NCBI GenBank assembly: GCA_905178155.1
Contig: CAJINV010000002.1
Coordinates: 5,870,476-5,934,475, forward strand
From: Amoebophrya sp. A120
Lineage: Eukaryota > Sar > Dinophyceae > Syndiniales > Amoebophryaceae
Reading direction: 5' to 3'
Length of the DNA stretch: 64,000 bases
Position 1 is the first letter of the stretch, and each line of letters opens with the position of its first letter. Positions 37,401 to 47,889 of this stretch are shown piece by piece. The notes beneath the pieces were generated by a model, which had not been told where the DNA came from, searched no databases, and saw only the letters and a list, made by a program, of their open reading frames with translations. Both the position numbers and the translations under genes were made by a program.

Positions 37401-37457
37401 ATCGTGCGAGGTGTGGAGGGGAAAATGTACAGATTCAGGTTTTTGATGTTTTCACTC
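31475..37457 (-). CDS. Very long Pro/Gln/Gly-rich protein with Trp-containing tandem repeats
   Basis: One frame of nearly 2,000 codons ends at 31475. It is open upstream to a TAG near 37457 with no in-frame ATG; the first candidate initiator is GTG at 37339, and the segment before it (TIAQEEWKHKGEKGGIRGLL) reads as real coding, so a short first exon is probably missing. Near the N-terminus YYVIDSNTGQIV resembles an OCRE-like Tyr repeat. At about 36400-36020 ten or so copies of a 10-11 residue unit, NDGKGSVWPQ, follow each other. A charged helical region lies at about 35440-35080 (KKDPEVFWHEGLQKYATKEE), then a Lys/Glu-rich stretch, and the C-terminal 600 residues are Pro/Gln/Tyr/His-rich. Such composition is common in RNA-binding or condensate-forming proteins, but no RNA-binding domain is visible. 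Function unknown. Confidence 0.75.
36020..36400 (-). repeat. In-frame tandem repeat encoding NDGKGSVWPQ units
   Basis: About ten degenerate copies of a 30-33 base unit, read on the minus strand as Lys/Gln-Asn-Asp-Gly-Lys-Gly-Ser-Val-Trp-Pro. Copies differ by one to a few bases and alternate between 10 and 11 residues, so the frame is kept. Confidence 0.9.
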
Positions 37458-37585
37458 TCACTCTATAATACGCAGAAGCGCGACATTCATTTTACCAGTC
37501 AGTGGAACCATAGTAAAAGCAAATGGGGTGTCAGTGTCTCAGGATCACATTGCAATAAAGCCACCTATTCAAAATGACCTGTCCA

Positions 37586-40252
37586 TTATTCCCCTCCCAT
37601 ACCATCCAGCAGTTGCTTCTCCAAGATGTAGTCGTCGCTGCATTTCTGCCACTTGTTGGCACTCAACAACAGCTGGCGGTTCACCCGGCCCCAGTGCAAG
37701 TTTGCCGCCACCTGAGCCGCCCCGAGCAGCGGTGGGGGATAGAGCTGTTTGGGCTTTGTCTGCCGCTTGATCTGCTTTTCGATCTCGTGGTCCCCCCCGA
37801 CAATCGAGACCCCGTAGTGCTGCTTCAAAATCTCGGTGGGGAACGTCTGCAGCGCGTAGTGAAAAGCGTCCTTCCACTCCTTTGCCAGGCACTGCACGTG
37901 GTCGAGCACTTCGGGCGGGGGCGGCGGCTTTTTCAACTGCTCTAGCAACAAGTGGTGCTGCGTACTGCCGGGTTTCCCGACCGGCTGCGGCTGGTGGGTC
38001 ACCGCCTTCAGCACCGGAGAGGCGGTCACGGCGAGGGAGAGGTTCCCACCCGACTGCTCCAGCGCCGTTTTCGCCTGGTTGTACGCGGTTTTCGCCACCT
38101 GGTCCGCCGTGCTGAGGAGCTGCTGCATGATCTTACTGTTACCAATCTTCGCCGACGTGATTTTTCCACTTGCTTCGTTGGTTACCTCGTTATTTTCGTT
38201 TGCCTGCTGTTGGCTCTGAAGGTACTTCGTGCTCGGAACCAGAACGACGGCGCCAGGTCTCGACGGTTTTGAAGAGGAAGTGGTTGGTTTTGGAGAAGCA
38301 GCTGGAGGTGGTGGAACAACAGTAGCAGTGGTGGCAGTGGAGGCGCCGATGTCAAGTATGACTGTGTTTTGTCCAGCATTTCTTGCACCTTGATCATGTA
38401 GATGTTGGATGCTTGTCGTGTTATTTGGAACACGCCTTTGCCTCGGCATCACAAGCGTCAAGCCGGTGTGTTGCGAGATCCACTCCGGCATGCTGGACTG
38501 GAAGGTGTCGACGGAAGTTTTGCCCAGGAGAGATGCCCAGTACGGTGCGGCGATCAGTTTTCTTGTTTTGACTTTCTGCGCATGATGCTCCCCCGAAGAT
38601 GCGCTAGACGCTTCGTTTTCGCTCGCGTGGTTAGAAGTGGACGAGAGCACAGCTGCTGCGGGTCCACCACCACCTCCTGCTGGGCCAGACAGAGCATTCG
38701 CGAGGACTGCTGGACCACCGCTGGCTGGCGAAGACGAAGCGACTTTCTGCACTTTTGTCGCGGGACCTGCTCCTGGTGCAAGCTCATCTGAAACGACACC
38801 TGTCGCCGCGCCGGCGGGAGCGCCGATTGAGGATTGTTTTTTCCCTAGTGCAGCTGCGCCTGCTTCGCTCACTGTAGTCAAATCGGCTGGTCGCTTGTTG
38901 CTACCGGTGTGCACAGAAGAAGTTGCATCGGCACTACTTCTAGCCGGGTCTGCCCCCGCGGTGTTGGTTTGTACGCTGGCGCTGGTGTGTTCCACTTGAG
39001 CAGCAGTGTCGTTATTTCTACTTGGAGTGTTAGCGACGTTTTGGTTTTCTTCCTGCTCATTTGGGTCCATCCAAGCCAGAGGTGCGTTGTCCCCATCGTC
39101 GTCTTCGCCAAAATCAAGCATGTCCTCCTCCGCAACTGCAGCAGGACTTACATCCACTTTCGCCGACTCGGGCAGGAGCGACCCTTCTACAAGTACCGCG
39201 GGAGGCGGGGACTTTTCCTGGTTTTCTCGGAGTAGTTGCACATCGTCCTGAACAGCCACTGTCTTGCCTAGTACTGCATCCTTGCTGCGAGGAGTACCAG
39301 CACTCGCACCGCCGAAAACTTCTCGCGGCGCATCCAGTAGTGCAGTCTGCCCCGCAAGAACGACCGGCTTCAGTGGCGGTCTGGCCTTTGCTACAGCGCC
39401 GGCAACAGGTCGAGGAGTCCTATCCTGCGCCAGTACGGTGCTTTTCCGCTTCGCGCTCCCCGCAAGAGCAGACGGCGATTTGTTGTTTCGTGCACTGGGA
39501 CTCAGATCATTCCGGTCTCCCTCCACGACCTTCTCGAATACCCTGGGCGACATCAAGAGCCGGGAATCCACCTCGGAATCGTCTTCCGACCATTCCTCCT
39601 CCGAGCTGGTCTCGTTATCCACGATCCTGGCCGTATATCGTATTTAAAAACGTCCCCACCCCATAGTTGTAATGCAAATCTGCATGCTGAAAATGATTCT
39701 CATGCGGAGCCCCATGAGAGGCATTTTGTCGCTGTGTTTCGGAATTTGTCATGCTCCAATCAGCATGATATAATAGATCTGTGATGCTGCTGAGCTAGCT
39801 CAAACAGCACTACACTACGCGTCCAAATTTGTTATGCAGAACAGCCAAAACTTGTATATTTGTCTTGCTGATTCCCCATCTTAACTATGGGGTGGGGACG
39901 TTTTTCCATAGAATACCGTACCCCGAAACTTCAGACTCGCGGCGAAGTTGATCGCCTCAAAATCCTCGTCCGGCGCGGGGACCGCGGGCAGCGGCGGCAG
40001 GCTGGCGCGATCGGGGAAAAAATCGTCCCTCAGCTCGTCGTTGTCTGGTAGGAGAAACGGGTCGGGGTCGATCTCTTCCGGAAGCAGGGTCAGCCCCTGC
40101 GTCTGCCGCTCGATCTGCGCAATGGTCAGCTTCTTGTTCTTCGGAGGCGGTAATGGCTTCAGACCAAGCCCCCGCGCAGCGGACGAGGAGCTGCTGCTTC
40201 CGCCGGCCCCGCCGGGGCCGCCAGTGTTGAGCGGGGTCCTATTGCTGGCCAT
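37586..40252 (-). CDS. Unrecognised two-exon protein, 798 residues
   Basis: Exon 40252-39911 starts at an ATG; the second exon 39640-37586 follows removal of a 270-base element, joining KFRGTVF to RYTARIVDNETSSEEEW in phase 0. Without splicing, the upstream frame enters the element and the downstream frame has no ATG near its start. The first 115 residues are Pro-rich with an acidic stretch (PDNDELRDDFFPDR). The middle is Ala/Ser/Gly-rich. The last 110 residues look ordered, with WKDAFHYALQTFPTEIL and a basic helix ending in KWQKCSDDYILEKQLLDGM. I do not recognise the family. Only about 130 bases separate its stop from the next gene. Confidence 0.75.
39641..39910. repeat. Introner-like element, family 5 (CGTCCCCACCCCATAGTT ends)
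   Basis: Perfect inverted ends AACGTCCCCACCCCATAGTT at 39648-39667 and its complement at 39884-39903. The unit begins TATGG and ends AAATA on the minus strand, with at most one duplicated base (C). Its removal joins two open exons in phase 0. It is the only copy in the window. Not GT-AG. Confidence 0.9.
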
Positions 40253-41299
40253 GCTTCTGTAGTAGTGACGTCTACGTGAGTGATGTACTATGCTTCATCT
40301 CCTGCTAATCCAACTCGAACTCCATCTTTTTCTTACATCTGGCAGTAACGTGGCTCCTGCGTGGGTTCTTTCTGGAGCCGCACGTGTCCTTGCGCATGGC
40401 GCTGCGGCTTCTGGCGCCCCCCCGTTGTAGCTGCGCCTCCATAGGGCGGTCTGCTTGTTGCCCCCTCTGCCGCCTTATGATCCTATTGATGGGTCTTCGC
40501 CGTCACAGCTTCGAGGCCCGCGGCCGACTGGTCGGCGAATTTGTTACGTTTTATCGAACATGCGCTTTGTTTTTTTTACATTACGCTGCAAAATTTAACA
40601 GTTCACAGGACAGAAACACAAAGAGTCGCGTCAGAAAAAAATATCGATATGGGTCAGTGGCGCTAGAAGAATGACAACAAATATGGGAAATAAAGCCTTA
40701 AGGGTTGTATATATAGAAATCCATCTCAACATAAAGGGTCGAGCGTGTCGCTAAATGACTGTGGGTGTCGATGAAACGTTTAGCAAACAATCGATGTTAA
40801 AAGGCATCAAAGGCAAAAATCTCTCACCAAAACATCGATCGATGATCGTCGTCTTCTACCCCCTTGTCCAGATGGATCGAATCTCAATAAAACGGCATTC
40901 TAGATAATCTATTCAAATTCGTTATCGTTTTCGTACCGCGATCTTCATCTTTTTGTGCGATAAGTCCAGCCCAGAGACGGATTGGCGTTTCGAAATGTCA
41001 TTTGCTTCGACTAATATTAACATCTCAGCAGGTCGTTTAACTATCACGATCATAACAAGTGCAACTGCGACAAGCTAGCGTCAGCTTGCCGTATCTGGAA
41101 GAACAATCGGAAAACTCGGGTCATCTGGCGATTTACAAACCGGTGAATATCAGTTCAAGGTAGGATCCACTTGGCTTCTTTGTTCAACATAAACATCGAT
41201 AGAGTTTACTAGTACCAAAAAAGCTACTGCACACTACACATCGTTCTCTGATGCTGTGCCCATCACTTGATTCGTCTACTACAGCACGCATCATCATGT
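40253..41299. other. Intergenic region with a small GC-rich patch
   Basis: About 40355-40540 is GC-rich, like a small version of the two large islands; the rest is AT-rich. No gene or inverted-repeat element is evident. Confidence 0.45.
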
Positions 41300-43514
41300 C
41301 TACATTTCGGGCACGACTTCTGGACTACTGCGCCTGTGCCGCGAGCTGCCCGATTTCTTAGAAGTGGTTGAAGATCGGTTTTTTATTCCAGAAGTGTCGT
41401 TTTCCTGCTGTACTTGTTCGGAGGTTTTTCTCCCGATATGATCCCCTGAGAAAGTAGTGCCGGACTTCGCATTTTTACCCTCTGGCCCAGGTGACGATCC
41501 CTGCGAAGTTGACATCACAGTGGCGGGTTCATTATTGTGGGCCACCTGCATAAAACTCCCACCAGTCACCCCTGCAACAGAACTCTCCTTGGACGACGAC
41601 GAAAAAGTAGACTGCTTCGAACTTCGTGCGCTCGGAGCCGCACTGCTCGCTGTGGTCTCGGATTGTGCTATTACGCGCTCCTCTTCCTTGTGAAGACCGC
41701 GGGCTATCTGCGTGGTGGTGGTCGTGATCTTTTCCGGCGCTGCTTTTCTTCCAGTAGAAGTTTTGCTTCTGCTAATCATGTCCGGAGAAGCTGATGATGT
41801 CGGAGCTCCTGTAATGGATGATGCGTTCGAAGGTCTTCTCGACGTTTTGCTTTCGGTTACAATTTCATGGGCCTGACTTCTTCGCCGCGCAGGGCCGCGT
41901 GCCGAATTGTAGTTGATGCCATTGTTGACACCATTACCAGCTCTCCTCCCGCAGCTGACCGCTTTTTTGCACATTTGGATGTTCTCAATCATCTTTTTCA
42001 CCACGTAGCACTTGCAGCTCCCGAAGAAAGAGCGAATTTGAATATTGTAAGGAAAAACCCTCCCTCCCCATATCGAAAAGGCGCGCTTTTCAAAATTTGC
42101 GATGCTGATTTGTGGCCACAGATCGAGTCTGTCTTGCAAGAGAGCAAAGCCAGAGCTTCCGCCGCATTTCGCAGGCGATTTGTAATGCTGCTGCGCCAAC
42201 GGGGCAGACGTCTGCCATGCTAAGCAACTACCTCAAGCCACCCCTTTCCGGGCTTTGTATCTGCCTGCAGTGCTGTACTGCAAGACAAAGCTGATTTGTG
42301 TACGCAAATACAGCATCACAGACTTCCCCTGCGATATGGGGAGGGGGGATTTTTCCTCTTGATATTGAAAAGCGTGGGTCTGGGAGAGAACGTTCTCCAT
42401 CAAACTGGCCAAGTCCCACTGGTCCTTGTGGTGGACAATCTTTTTCGACTCCGGATCTAAATCTAAATTGATGAAAATGTCCAGCGACAAAGTGATGGCG
42501 GGAAAGAGGGAGGCGAAAGTAGAGGACGAGGTAGGGGTCGATGTGGTAGTTTTGCTAGTACCCGCTCCAGTAGAAGAAGACGACGTCAATGTCAAAGAAG
42601 ACGCACCACCCGCCTTCGCTGGCTTCGGCTGCTTCGGCCCGATTTTCATCTTCAGACGCGCTGCGACCCGCACTTTGGTTTCTTCGCTTGAATTGCTCAA
42701 GATCTGATAGTGAGACAACAATGTGTTTTGGCGTTTGGATTTCAATATTATCTCATGCGCGCACTTGTTGTTAGCGACTCTTTTGATAATTCGAATTCCC
42801 GCGGTTTGACATATACCTGAATCTCTAGAACTAGATAGAAGAAGAAGTACTTACCCAAACCAAGGAAAGAAGGCGCTTTGCTGCATATTGACATTGTTCT
42901 AGTACCTGAATCTCCGTCTCCGTAAACGGCAACAGTCTGAAGCTCTGCCACTGCGCCGCAATGTCCGTGATTCCCTTCACCGAGACGAAGGGGTCTTGGT
43001 AGGTGGCGTTGGTTGCGTAGTACCGAGAGATGAACGCCTCGTCAATGGCACGGTATCTAGACTCGTAAACCTTGAAGAACTCCCGACCTTTGTGTTCCTG
43101 ATTGGTGGCGGAGCTAGAGCTAGTAGTGTCGGAACTGGTGCTGGCATGAGGATTTTCTTTTGTCGTTGTGGTCGCGCAGCTCGCGGTACTAGTACTGATC
43201 GCCTTTGGTGCTGCAACATTTCTTCCAGTGGAGGTGGTGGGCGGTACAGCGGTGGCAGCACTTTGCCTTGAGGAATACTGCTCGTGATGTCGTGGCTCAT
43301 CTAGAGCCATGTTCGCCCGCTCCACTTCGCGCACAATAATTTGTTCTTCACTCCTGACCCTTGAAGATTTGGAAGTATTCTGCTGCATCTGCTGCTGCTG
43401 CTGCATCAAAGAATTGCGATTTAGGTGGTGAATATTCGATTTGGTGTAGGTCGCCTGTGGATTCGGGTTGCTCACCGCACGAGCACGGTGAAAACCCTGA
43501 GACGCGGAGGACAT
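41300..43514 (-). CDS. NTF2/SnoaL-like fold protein with basic Ser-rich tail
   Basis: Exons 43514-42906, 42751-42365 and 42037-41300 give 577 residues from ATG at 43514. Intron 1 (42905-42752) is GT-AG and phase 0; intron 2 is a family 6 element. After a Gln/Ser-rich leader, residues from about 150 match the NTF2-like cone fold: FFKVYESRYRAIDEAFISRY, YQDPFVSVKGITDIAAQW, and, across intron 1, strands VRVAARLKM and SLDIFINLDLDPESKKIVHH ending KDQWD. This pattern of a DPF loop and a late IVHHxDxW strand is typical of SnoaL-type proteins, whose roles range from catalysis to protein binding. The C-terminal 240 residues carry a short Cys/Lys stretch (SCKCYVVKKM) and then Ser/Arg/Thr-rich sequence. 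The exact role cannot be assigned. Confidence 0.75.
42038..42364. repeat. Introner-like element, family 6 (CCTCCCCATATC ends)
   Basis: Inverted ends GGAAAAATCCCCCCTCCCC and its near-complement; begins TATC and ends ATA, flanked by TTCAA duplicates. Removing 327 bases joins HAFQ to IRSFFGSCKC in phase. Its interior is the reverse complement of the copy at 50435-50764 relative to transcription. Confidence 0.85.
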
Positions 43515-44694
43515 TTTTTCTTTTTTTGTGCTGCGCGATCACTGAAGTACCTATTTAGACTCTCAGGTTTTTCCTCTAACAATGCAACTCACCGCCTCCA
43601 ATAGAACAGAGCTGTACGCACCGAAGACAAATAAGACTTAAGCTGCGGTCAAGGAAGCATTTTCGCAGAATCGACTTCCCGCGCCCAGCTGTCACCCCCA
43701 CAATCAGACCTTGAGTTTCCGTTATTCCCCACAATCACGGCGTCGTCAGACTTGTTGTTTCGCGTAAGAGTCTAATTTTCATGCAAGGACTTTCTAGGAG
43801 TAGGAATCGGTATAGGAAGCGCTCCTCTACTAGGTCGTAGTTTGGCTCTTGTGAAAAACCTCCTGCGAAGTACGTATGAAGAAGAAAACTGACATATTAG
43901 CAGAACATGGCTTAGTACACATGCTTTTCAGGAAGAACACAACAAGAGCGACCACATGTTTGTCGGGTTTCATTTACCGACATTTTTCGCGAAAAAAATC
44001 CTTGTTTCAAAAACGCGGCCACTTTCGTCTCGTGCAGCAAGACCACGAAGTAAATGGTACGAAGCTTTTGCTGATAAATACTCAGTATCGCCGCCTGATT
44101 GTCGTTCCTCCAGAAATGAAGTACTCATCTTCAAAAAGGCCAAAATCAAAAGTGAAAATTGCTCGGTCACTCCACCTACTTGTTAGTACCTACTTGTTCC
44201 CTTTGAAGCGATAGAGATCAGGAGTCATGTGGGTTTCGCCCCGGCAAGGGCGGGGCAAATATCAGTCAAGGATTCATTTTGATGGTTTGGATACAACAGA
44301 AAGTACAAAACTATATGAAAGCGCACGTTTACGGGACGAGAGTCACAGAGCCATTCGCTCTCCTTGTCGTGTGCTGCTGGTGCTGGAGGAAGCAGAAAAT
44401 TTCTACTTGTTTTTACCCTTGAAGATAGTTCGCACTAGACAACTAATGTGGTATTCTCGAATAAAAAACTGGGAGTCCTCGAAAGACCAAGACATATAAA
44501 CATTCTTGAGATTGCATTTTTTCAAGAATCGATATTCGGGTGGTCGCTTTCAGATCAACAGCATGCTGGCACGAAACTGTTTTAAGAGGAGAAGCACCCT
44601 ACAACTTCACGAAGTCCACGTAGGAGCGGTAGTTAATCCAATAGAAGGCTGATTATACTTGTTATCCTAGGAAGATGGACACTTGTTGTCGTCC
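43515..44694. other. AT-rich intergenic region
   Basis: Short frames only, none with a domain. A GC-rich hairpin-like sequence, GCCCCGGCAAGGGCGGGGC, lies at about 44240-44258 in otherwise AT-rich DNA. Confidence 0.4.
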
Positions 44695-47600
44695 TCACTG
44701 ACTCTGCACGTGATAGAGGCGGAAATCGTTCGCGTTCTGGTAGTATCAAGTGCAAAAGTGTCTGGGTCTGGAAGAGTCGTGCTGTTTTTGCATGACACAG
44801 AAGGTCTGGCATGGAAGCTCTAGCATCACAGGTTTCGAGAAGCTTCCGCATCGCAATGCCGAACCCGCACGACAAGCCCCCCATTTTGGTTCCAGAAAGT
44901 GAGCAGCTTTTGCTGCCTATGCATGAGAGATTTCTCTGTGTGCTGAAATGCGCATCACAAGTTTGTATTCTTCCAGACCCAGACATATTTGCAATCCATA
45001 GGTAGTTGCTCGCCGAACCATAGCTGTTGACGTGCGCCGCCTGCTATCAAATGCAAATATGTCTGGGTCTGGGAGATTGCGAGATTTGTCATGCTAGTGT
45101 GGCATGACTCTGAACTCTGTATTGCGTGGCCGCGAAGAGCTCTTCTTGTCTATCATGAAAAAACGCGGTTTCTCATGCGGAGTACGGAACTCAGAACCAC
45201 GAAAAAACTTGTCATGCTGGGCAGCGCATTACAGTGCGCTGACTATTCCCTTTCTTGCATCACAAGTTTCCAGACCCAGACATATTTGCGATCCGTACCT
45301 GCCCGGCAATAGGCTCCTGGACCATGTTCCTGCGCCGGTCGTCATCCTTGGGCGGCTTCCAGCACAGGGCGGCGACCAGGACGAAACAGAGGCAGATTTC
45401 CAACAGCGTCAGAAAGACCAGGCTATGCGTTGCAAATTATATCGAATTAGTTTTTCTTGGGTCGTCGGGAACGTAAATGGAAATTGTGACAACCACCGCC
45501 ACCACACATATGGTTATAATAATCTGTCTCACAAAAACAAATGAAAATACCAACCTGTCAGCACGGTAGAGCAACAAAGGCTCTGCTCTGGTGCCGCGCA
45601 GAGACAGAGGGGTTCTTATGCAGGATAGGCATCTTGATCTTTTTCAAATAGTAGTCGCGCTCAACCTGGAACAAAATTGCAGCTCTGCTATGCATTGCGG
45701 ACATCGTGCTGTGGTGTGTGATTGAAAACCTGCATGACAAGAAATCGCTTACAATTAATTTTTTCGACCCAAACACCGATATTTGCGACGACGTGTCTGA
45801 CGTGATACAGGTTGACCGTAATTTGCGACGTTTGCTTGTGCAAAACCGCACGGAAAACTTCGGTATCAAGTGCAAAGGTATCGCACTGCGTATAAATCGC
45901 AACATAAATCAATGCTTTCAGAAGGGAAAATCATGGAGATGCTCGTGCCTCTATATGCTGGTTCAGGTAAGAGTTACAATTTAGTACAGTTACGATACTT
46001 TATTTCCTGCAGTGCATATTCAGGGGTGATCGTCACGTCGGGCGCAAGCTCCACGAGCAGCACGTCGGTGAGAAATCGCTGATAAACTTCCGCGAAGTTG
46101 TCCGCCAGGCAGTCCGTGTAAGTTTGAAGGAAGTCCAACATCGAGACGCCTTGGTATCAGGTAGAAAAATAAAACCAAGCACAATACCGTCGCTCTCTGC
46201 GAATTCTAGTACGCTCCTTTGCTATCTTCAAATACGGCTAGATGATTGCTATTCCTTTTTTTTCCAGATGGATTGCATCAGTGCATCGTCGTACGTGCCC
46301 GATAGTATAATGCCTTTTCTTCTTCATGTGCGCATGACAGCAGCAGCGACGGTAATGAGGGAAGTCCTTTTCTACACCATATAAACCAGATGCGCTGTGA
46401 TGGTGAGAAGAAGATTAGGTTCTGCATGATTCGTCTATGTTTTCATCGCAATTCCACATTATGGAAGATGTGCATCGAAATCGATTTTGCACTTTCTTGA
46501 AGATCTTTGACCGTGTAGTTGTGCCACCGACTGTTACACGACCTTGTTTTGATGTTAAAAATCGAACGGATGAACAGGAGGTGCTGCGCAATGGTATATT
46601 TATAAATTGAAATTGCATCAATTAAACTTGGTTGTACGTAGATCCCACTCCCTACGTAGATCACGAGCAGCACGAAGACGAAGGGAGCAGCCTTTTTCAT
46701 CTTGGCGGACGCGGATCCAACCAACGCGCAGACAGTCATGACGAGGAAAAGCAAGGCCGCCCACTTGAGTGCTGTGGTGATTTCTCGGAGCAGAATCTCA
46801 ATGGGCTTGGACAGCACCTCCTCGTGGAGCCAGGGCGTCAGCTCCGCCGCATTACACGTGTCGCTGAACTTATCGTGAGAAAAAAGCGGCTCACTGTAAA
46901 GTAAGGATTTTGCACGTTTTGCATTACAACTTCCTTACATATGACAAAGCAAACTTACCATGCGTACTTCCTAAGGGAAAACACGCTGAGAAACCCAATG
47001 TCTTGCATGTGTAGCAAGACAAATGAGTATGCGTTGCATTCTTCTATGCATCACAAGTTTATGTTTACAGTGAAACAGTTTTTTCTTACGATAGAACCGA
47101 TTGAGTTCACTCGCGACGTGGTACTGTTCCCACTTTTATGCACCGCAAATATGTCGTCACGTGGGTCTGGGAAAAGAATATTACGACCAAGGATCTGTAT
47201 AAATAGTGCGCGTTTCGAACGACGCCGAAAACTGTCATGCACGAAGCGGGTTTGCAATTGCATCATGCAGAAGCAGATGGACCACGAATTCTATATTTAT
47301 CATATGCAGGTAAGTACGCAGTGTGTACTACCCTTCAAAAAATTTGTGATGCTTGGACAGGTTACTGGAATTCGTTATCGTTTCTTCGGTGTCACCGGGA
47401 GTTGCGACGGACTAGCGACCAGACCTTGACATATTTGCCGTGGATAACTTTTCGATGATCACCGCGTAACTCACAGTGGTCAAGCACAAGACCGAGAACA
47501 AAGCACCGGCCACAGAGTATGGGACTCTCAAGCGGTACATTGTTCGCTGTTACATGATTATTTCTTGTCATGCAGAATCACTGTCGCACTTGTTCACACG

Positions 47601-47889
47601 CCCGCGCTATTTCGCATGGCAAGTAGAAGTTCTCCACCTACTAACTAGCATTGGAGTCACCTACTCCGACTTCAGTGCCCAATCTATGATCATGCAAGGA
47701 AGACGGCGCGCAAGTTCCCCAGTTACAGTTTCCCTTTTGCTGGTCCTGCATAGCAATAACACGTAAAATCAGCGACCACTGTAACGTTTGAGAGTTGTTC
47801 ACCCATACAGAGACGCTATGGAAACAGCCAAAGGCGCCCAGGAAGAGGTGCCGCCAGTCGGCATTGGGATTGCAGCAACAGAGCACCAT
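44695..47889 (-). CDS. Tetraspan membrane protein, copy 1
   Basis: Nine exons: 47889-47808, 47512-47447, 47131-47094, 46865-46649, 46149-46019, about 45688-45630, about 45421-45299, 45040-45002 and 44739-44695, giving roughly 266 residues. Five junctions at element introns join exactly in phase. The N-terminus MVLCCCNPNADWRHLF has a Cys cluster likely to be acylated. Four hydrophobic segments follow: VAGALFSVLCLTTVSY, WAALLFLVMTVCALVG, FVFVLLVIYVG and LVFLTLLEICLCFVLVAALCW. A Cys-containing loop lies between the third and fourth, and the tail is short and polar. The layout resembles a tetraspanin, but there is no CCG motif, so the family is unassigned. The gene 49370-52242 is a diverged tandem copy. 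The junctions after exons 5 and 6 are known only to a few bases. Confidence 0.7.
44740..45001. repeat. Introner-like element, family 1
   Basis: GTCTGGGTCTGG inverted ends, flanked by CTAC duplicates; removing 262 bases joins ASNY to QNANDFR in phase. Not GT-AG at any slide. Confidence 0.85.
45041..45298. repeat. Introner-like element, family 1
   Basis: GTCTGGGTCTGG inverted ends, flanked by GCAG duplicates. Removing 258 bases joins PIAGQ to AAHVNSY in phase. Because the duplication ends in AG and the element opens GTACGG, it can be read as GT-AG. Confidence 0.85.
45422..45629. repeat. Probable introner-like element, family 3 (diverged)
   Basis: Begins TATCCTGC and ends TTGCAACGCATA on the minus strand, flanked by GCC. 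Collapse of the GCC repeat is one base off the frame needed to reach the last membrane segment; removal of 45629-45422 fits. Inverted ends are weaker than in other copies. Confidence 0.5.
45689..46018. repeat. Probable introner-like element, family 3 (long)
   Basis: Begins TATGCACTGCAGGAAATAAA and ends GTCCGCAATGCATA on the minus strand, with TTACGATACTTTATTTCCTG near one end. About 330 bases, longer than others of its family, and includes an inner TATCAAGTGCAAAGGTATCG, possibly a nested fragment. The exact cut is uncertain. Confidence 0.5.
46866..47093. repeat. Introner-like element, family 2
   Basis: Begins TATCGTAAGAAAAAACTG and ends CGCTTTTTTCTCACGATA on the minus strand, flanked by GTTC. 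Removing 228 bases joins SELNRF to SDTCNAAELTP in phase. Not GT-AG. Confidence 0.85.
47132..47446. repeat. Introner-like element, family 1 (diverged)
   Basis: Ends GCAAATATGTC and its inverse with a weakened GTCTGG block; begins TATCC, ends GCATA, flanked by AAAGT duplicates. Removing 315 bases joins AVIIEK to WEQYHV through a split Trp codon, in phase. Not GT-AG. Confidence 0.8.
47513..47807. repeat. Introner-like element, family 4 (GGGACTCTCAA ends)
   Basis: Begins TATGGGTGAACAACTCTCAA and ends CGCTTGAGAGTCCCATA on the minus strand, flanked by CTCTG duplicates. Removing 295 bases joins FHSVS to VAGALF in phase, completing the first membrane segment. Not GT-AG. Confidence 0.85.

Noticed and set aside
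44240-44258. GC-rich hairpin-like sequence as a terminator
   Set aside because: It is isolated in AT-rich DNA about 450 bases from the nearest stop codon and eukaryotic genes do not use such terminators.
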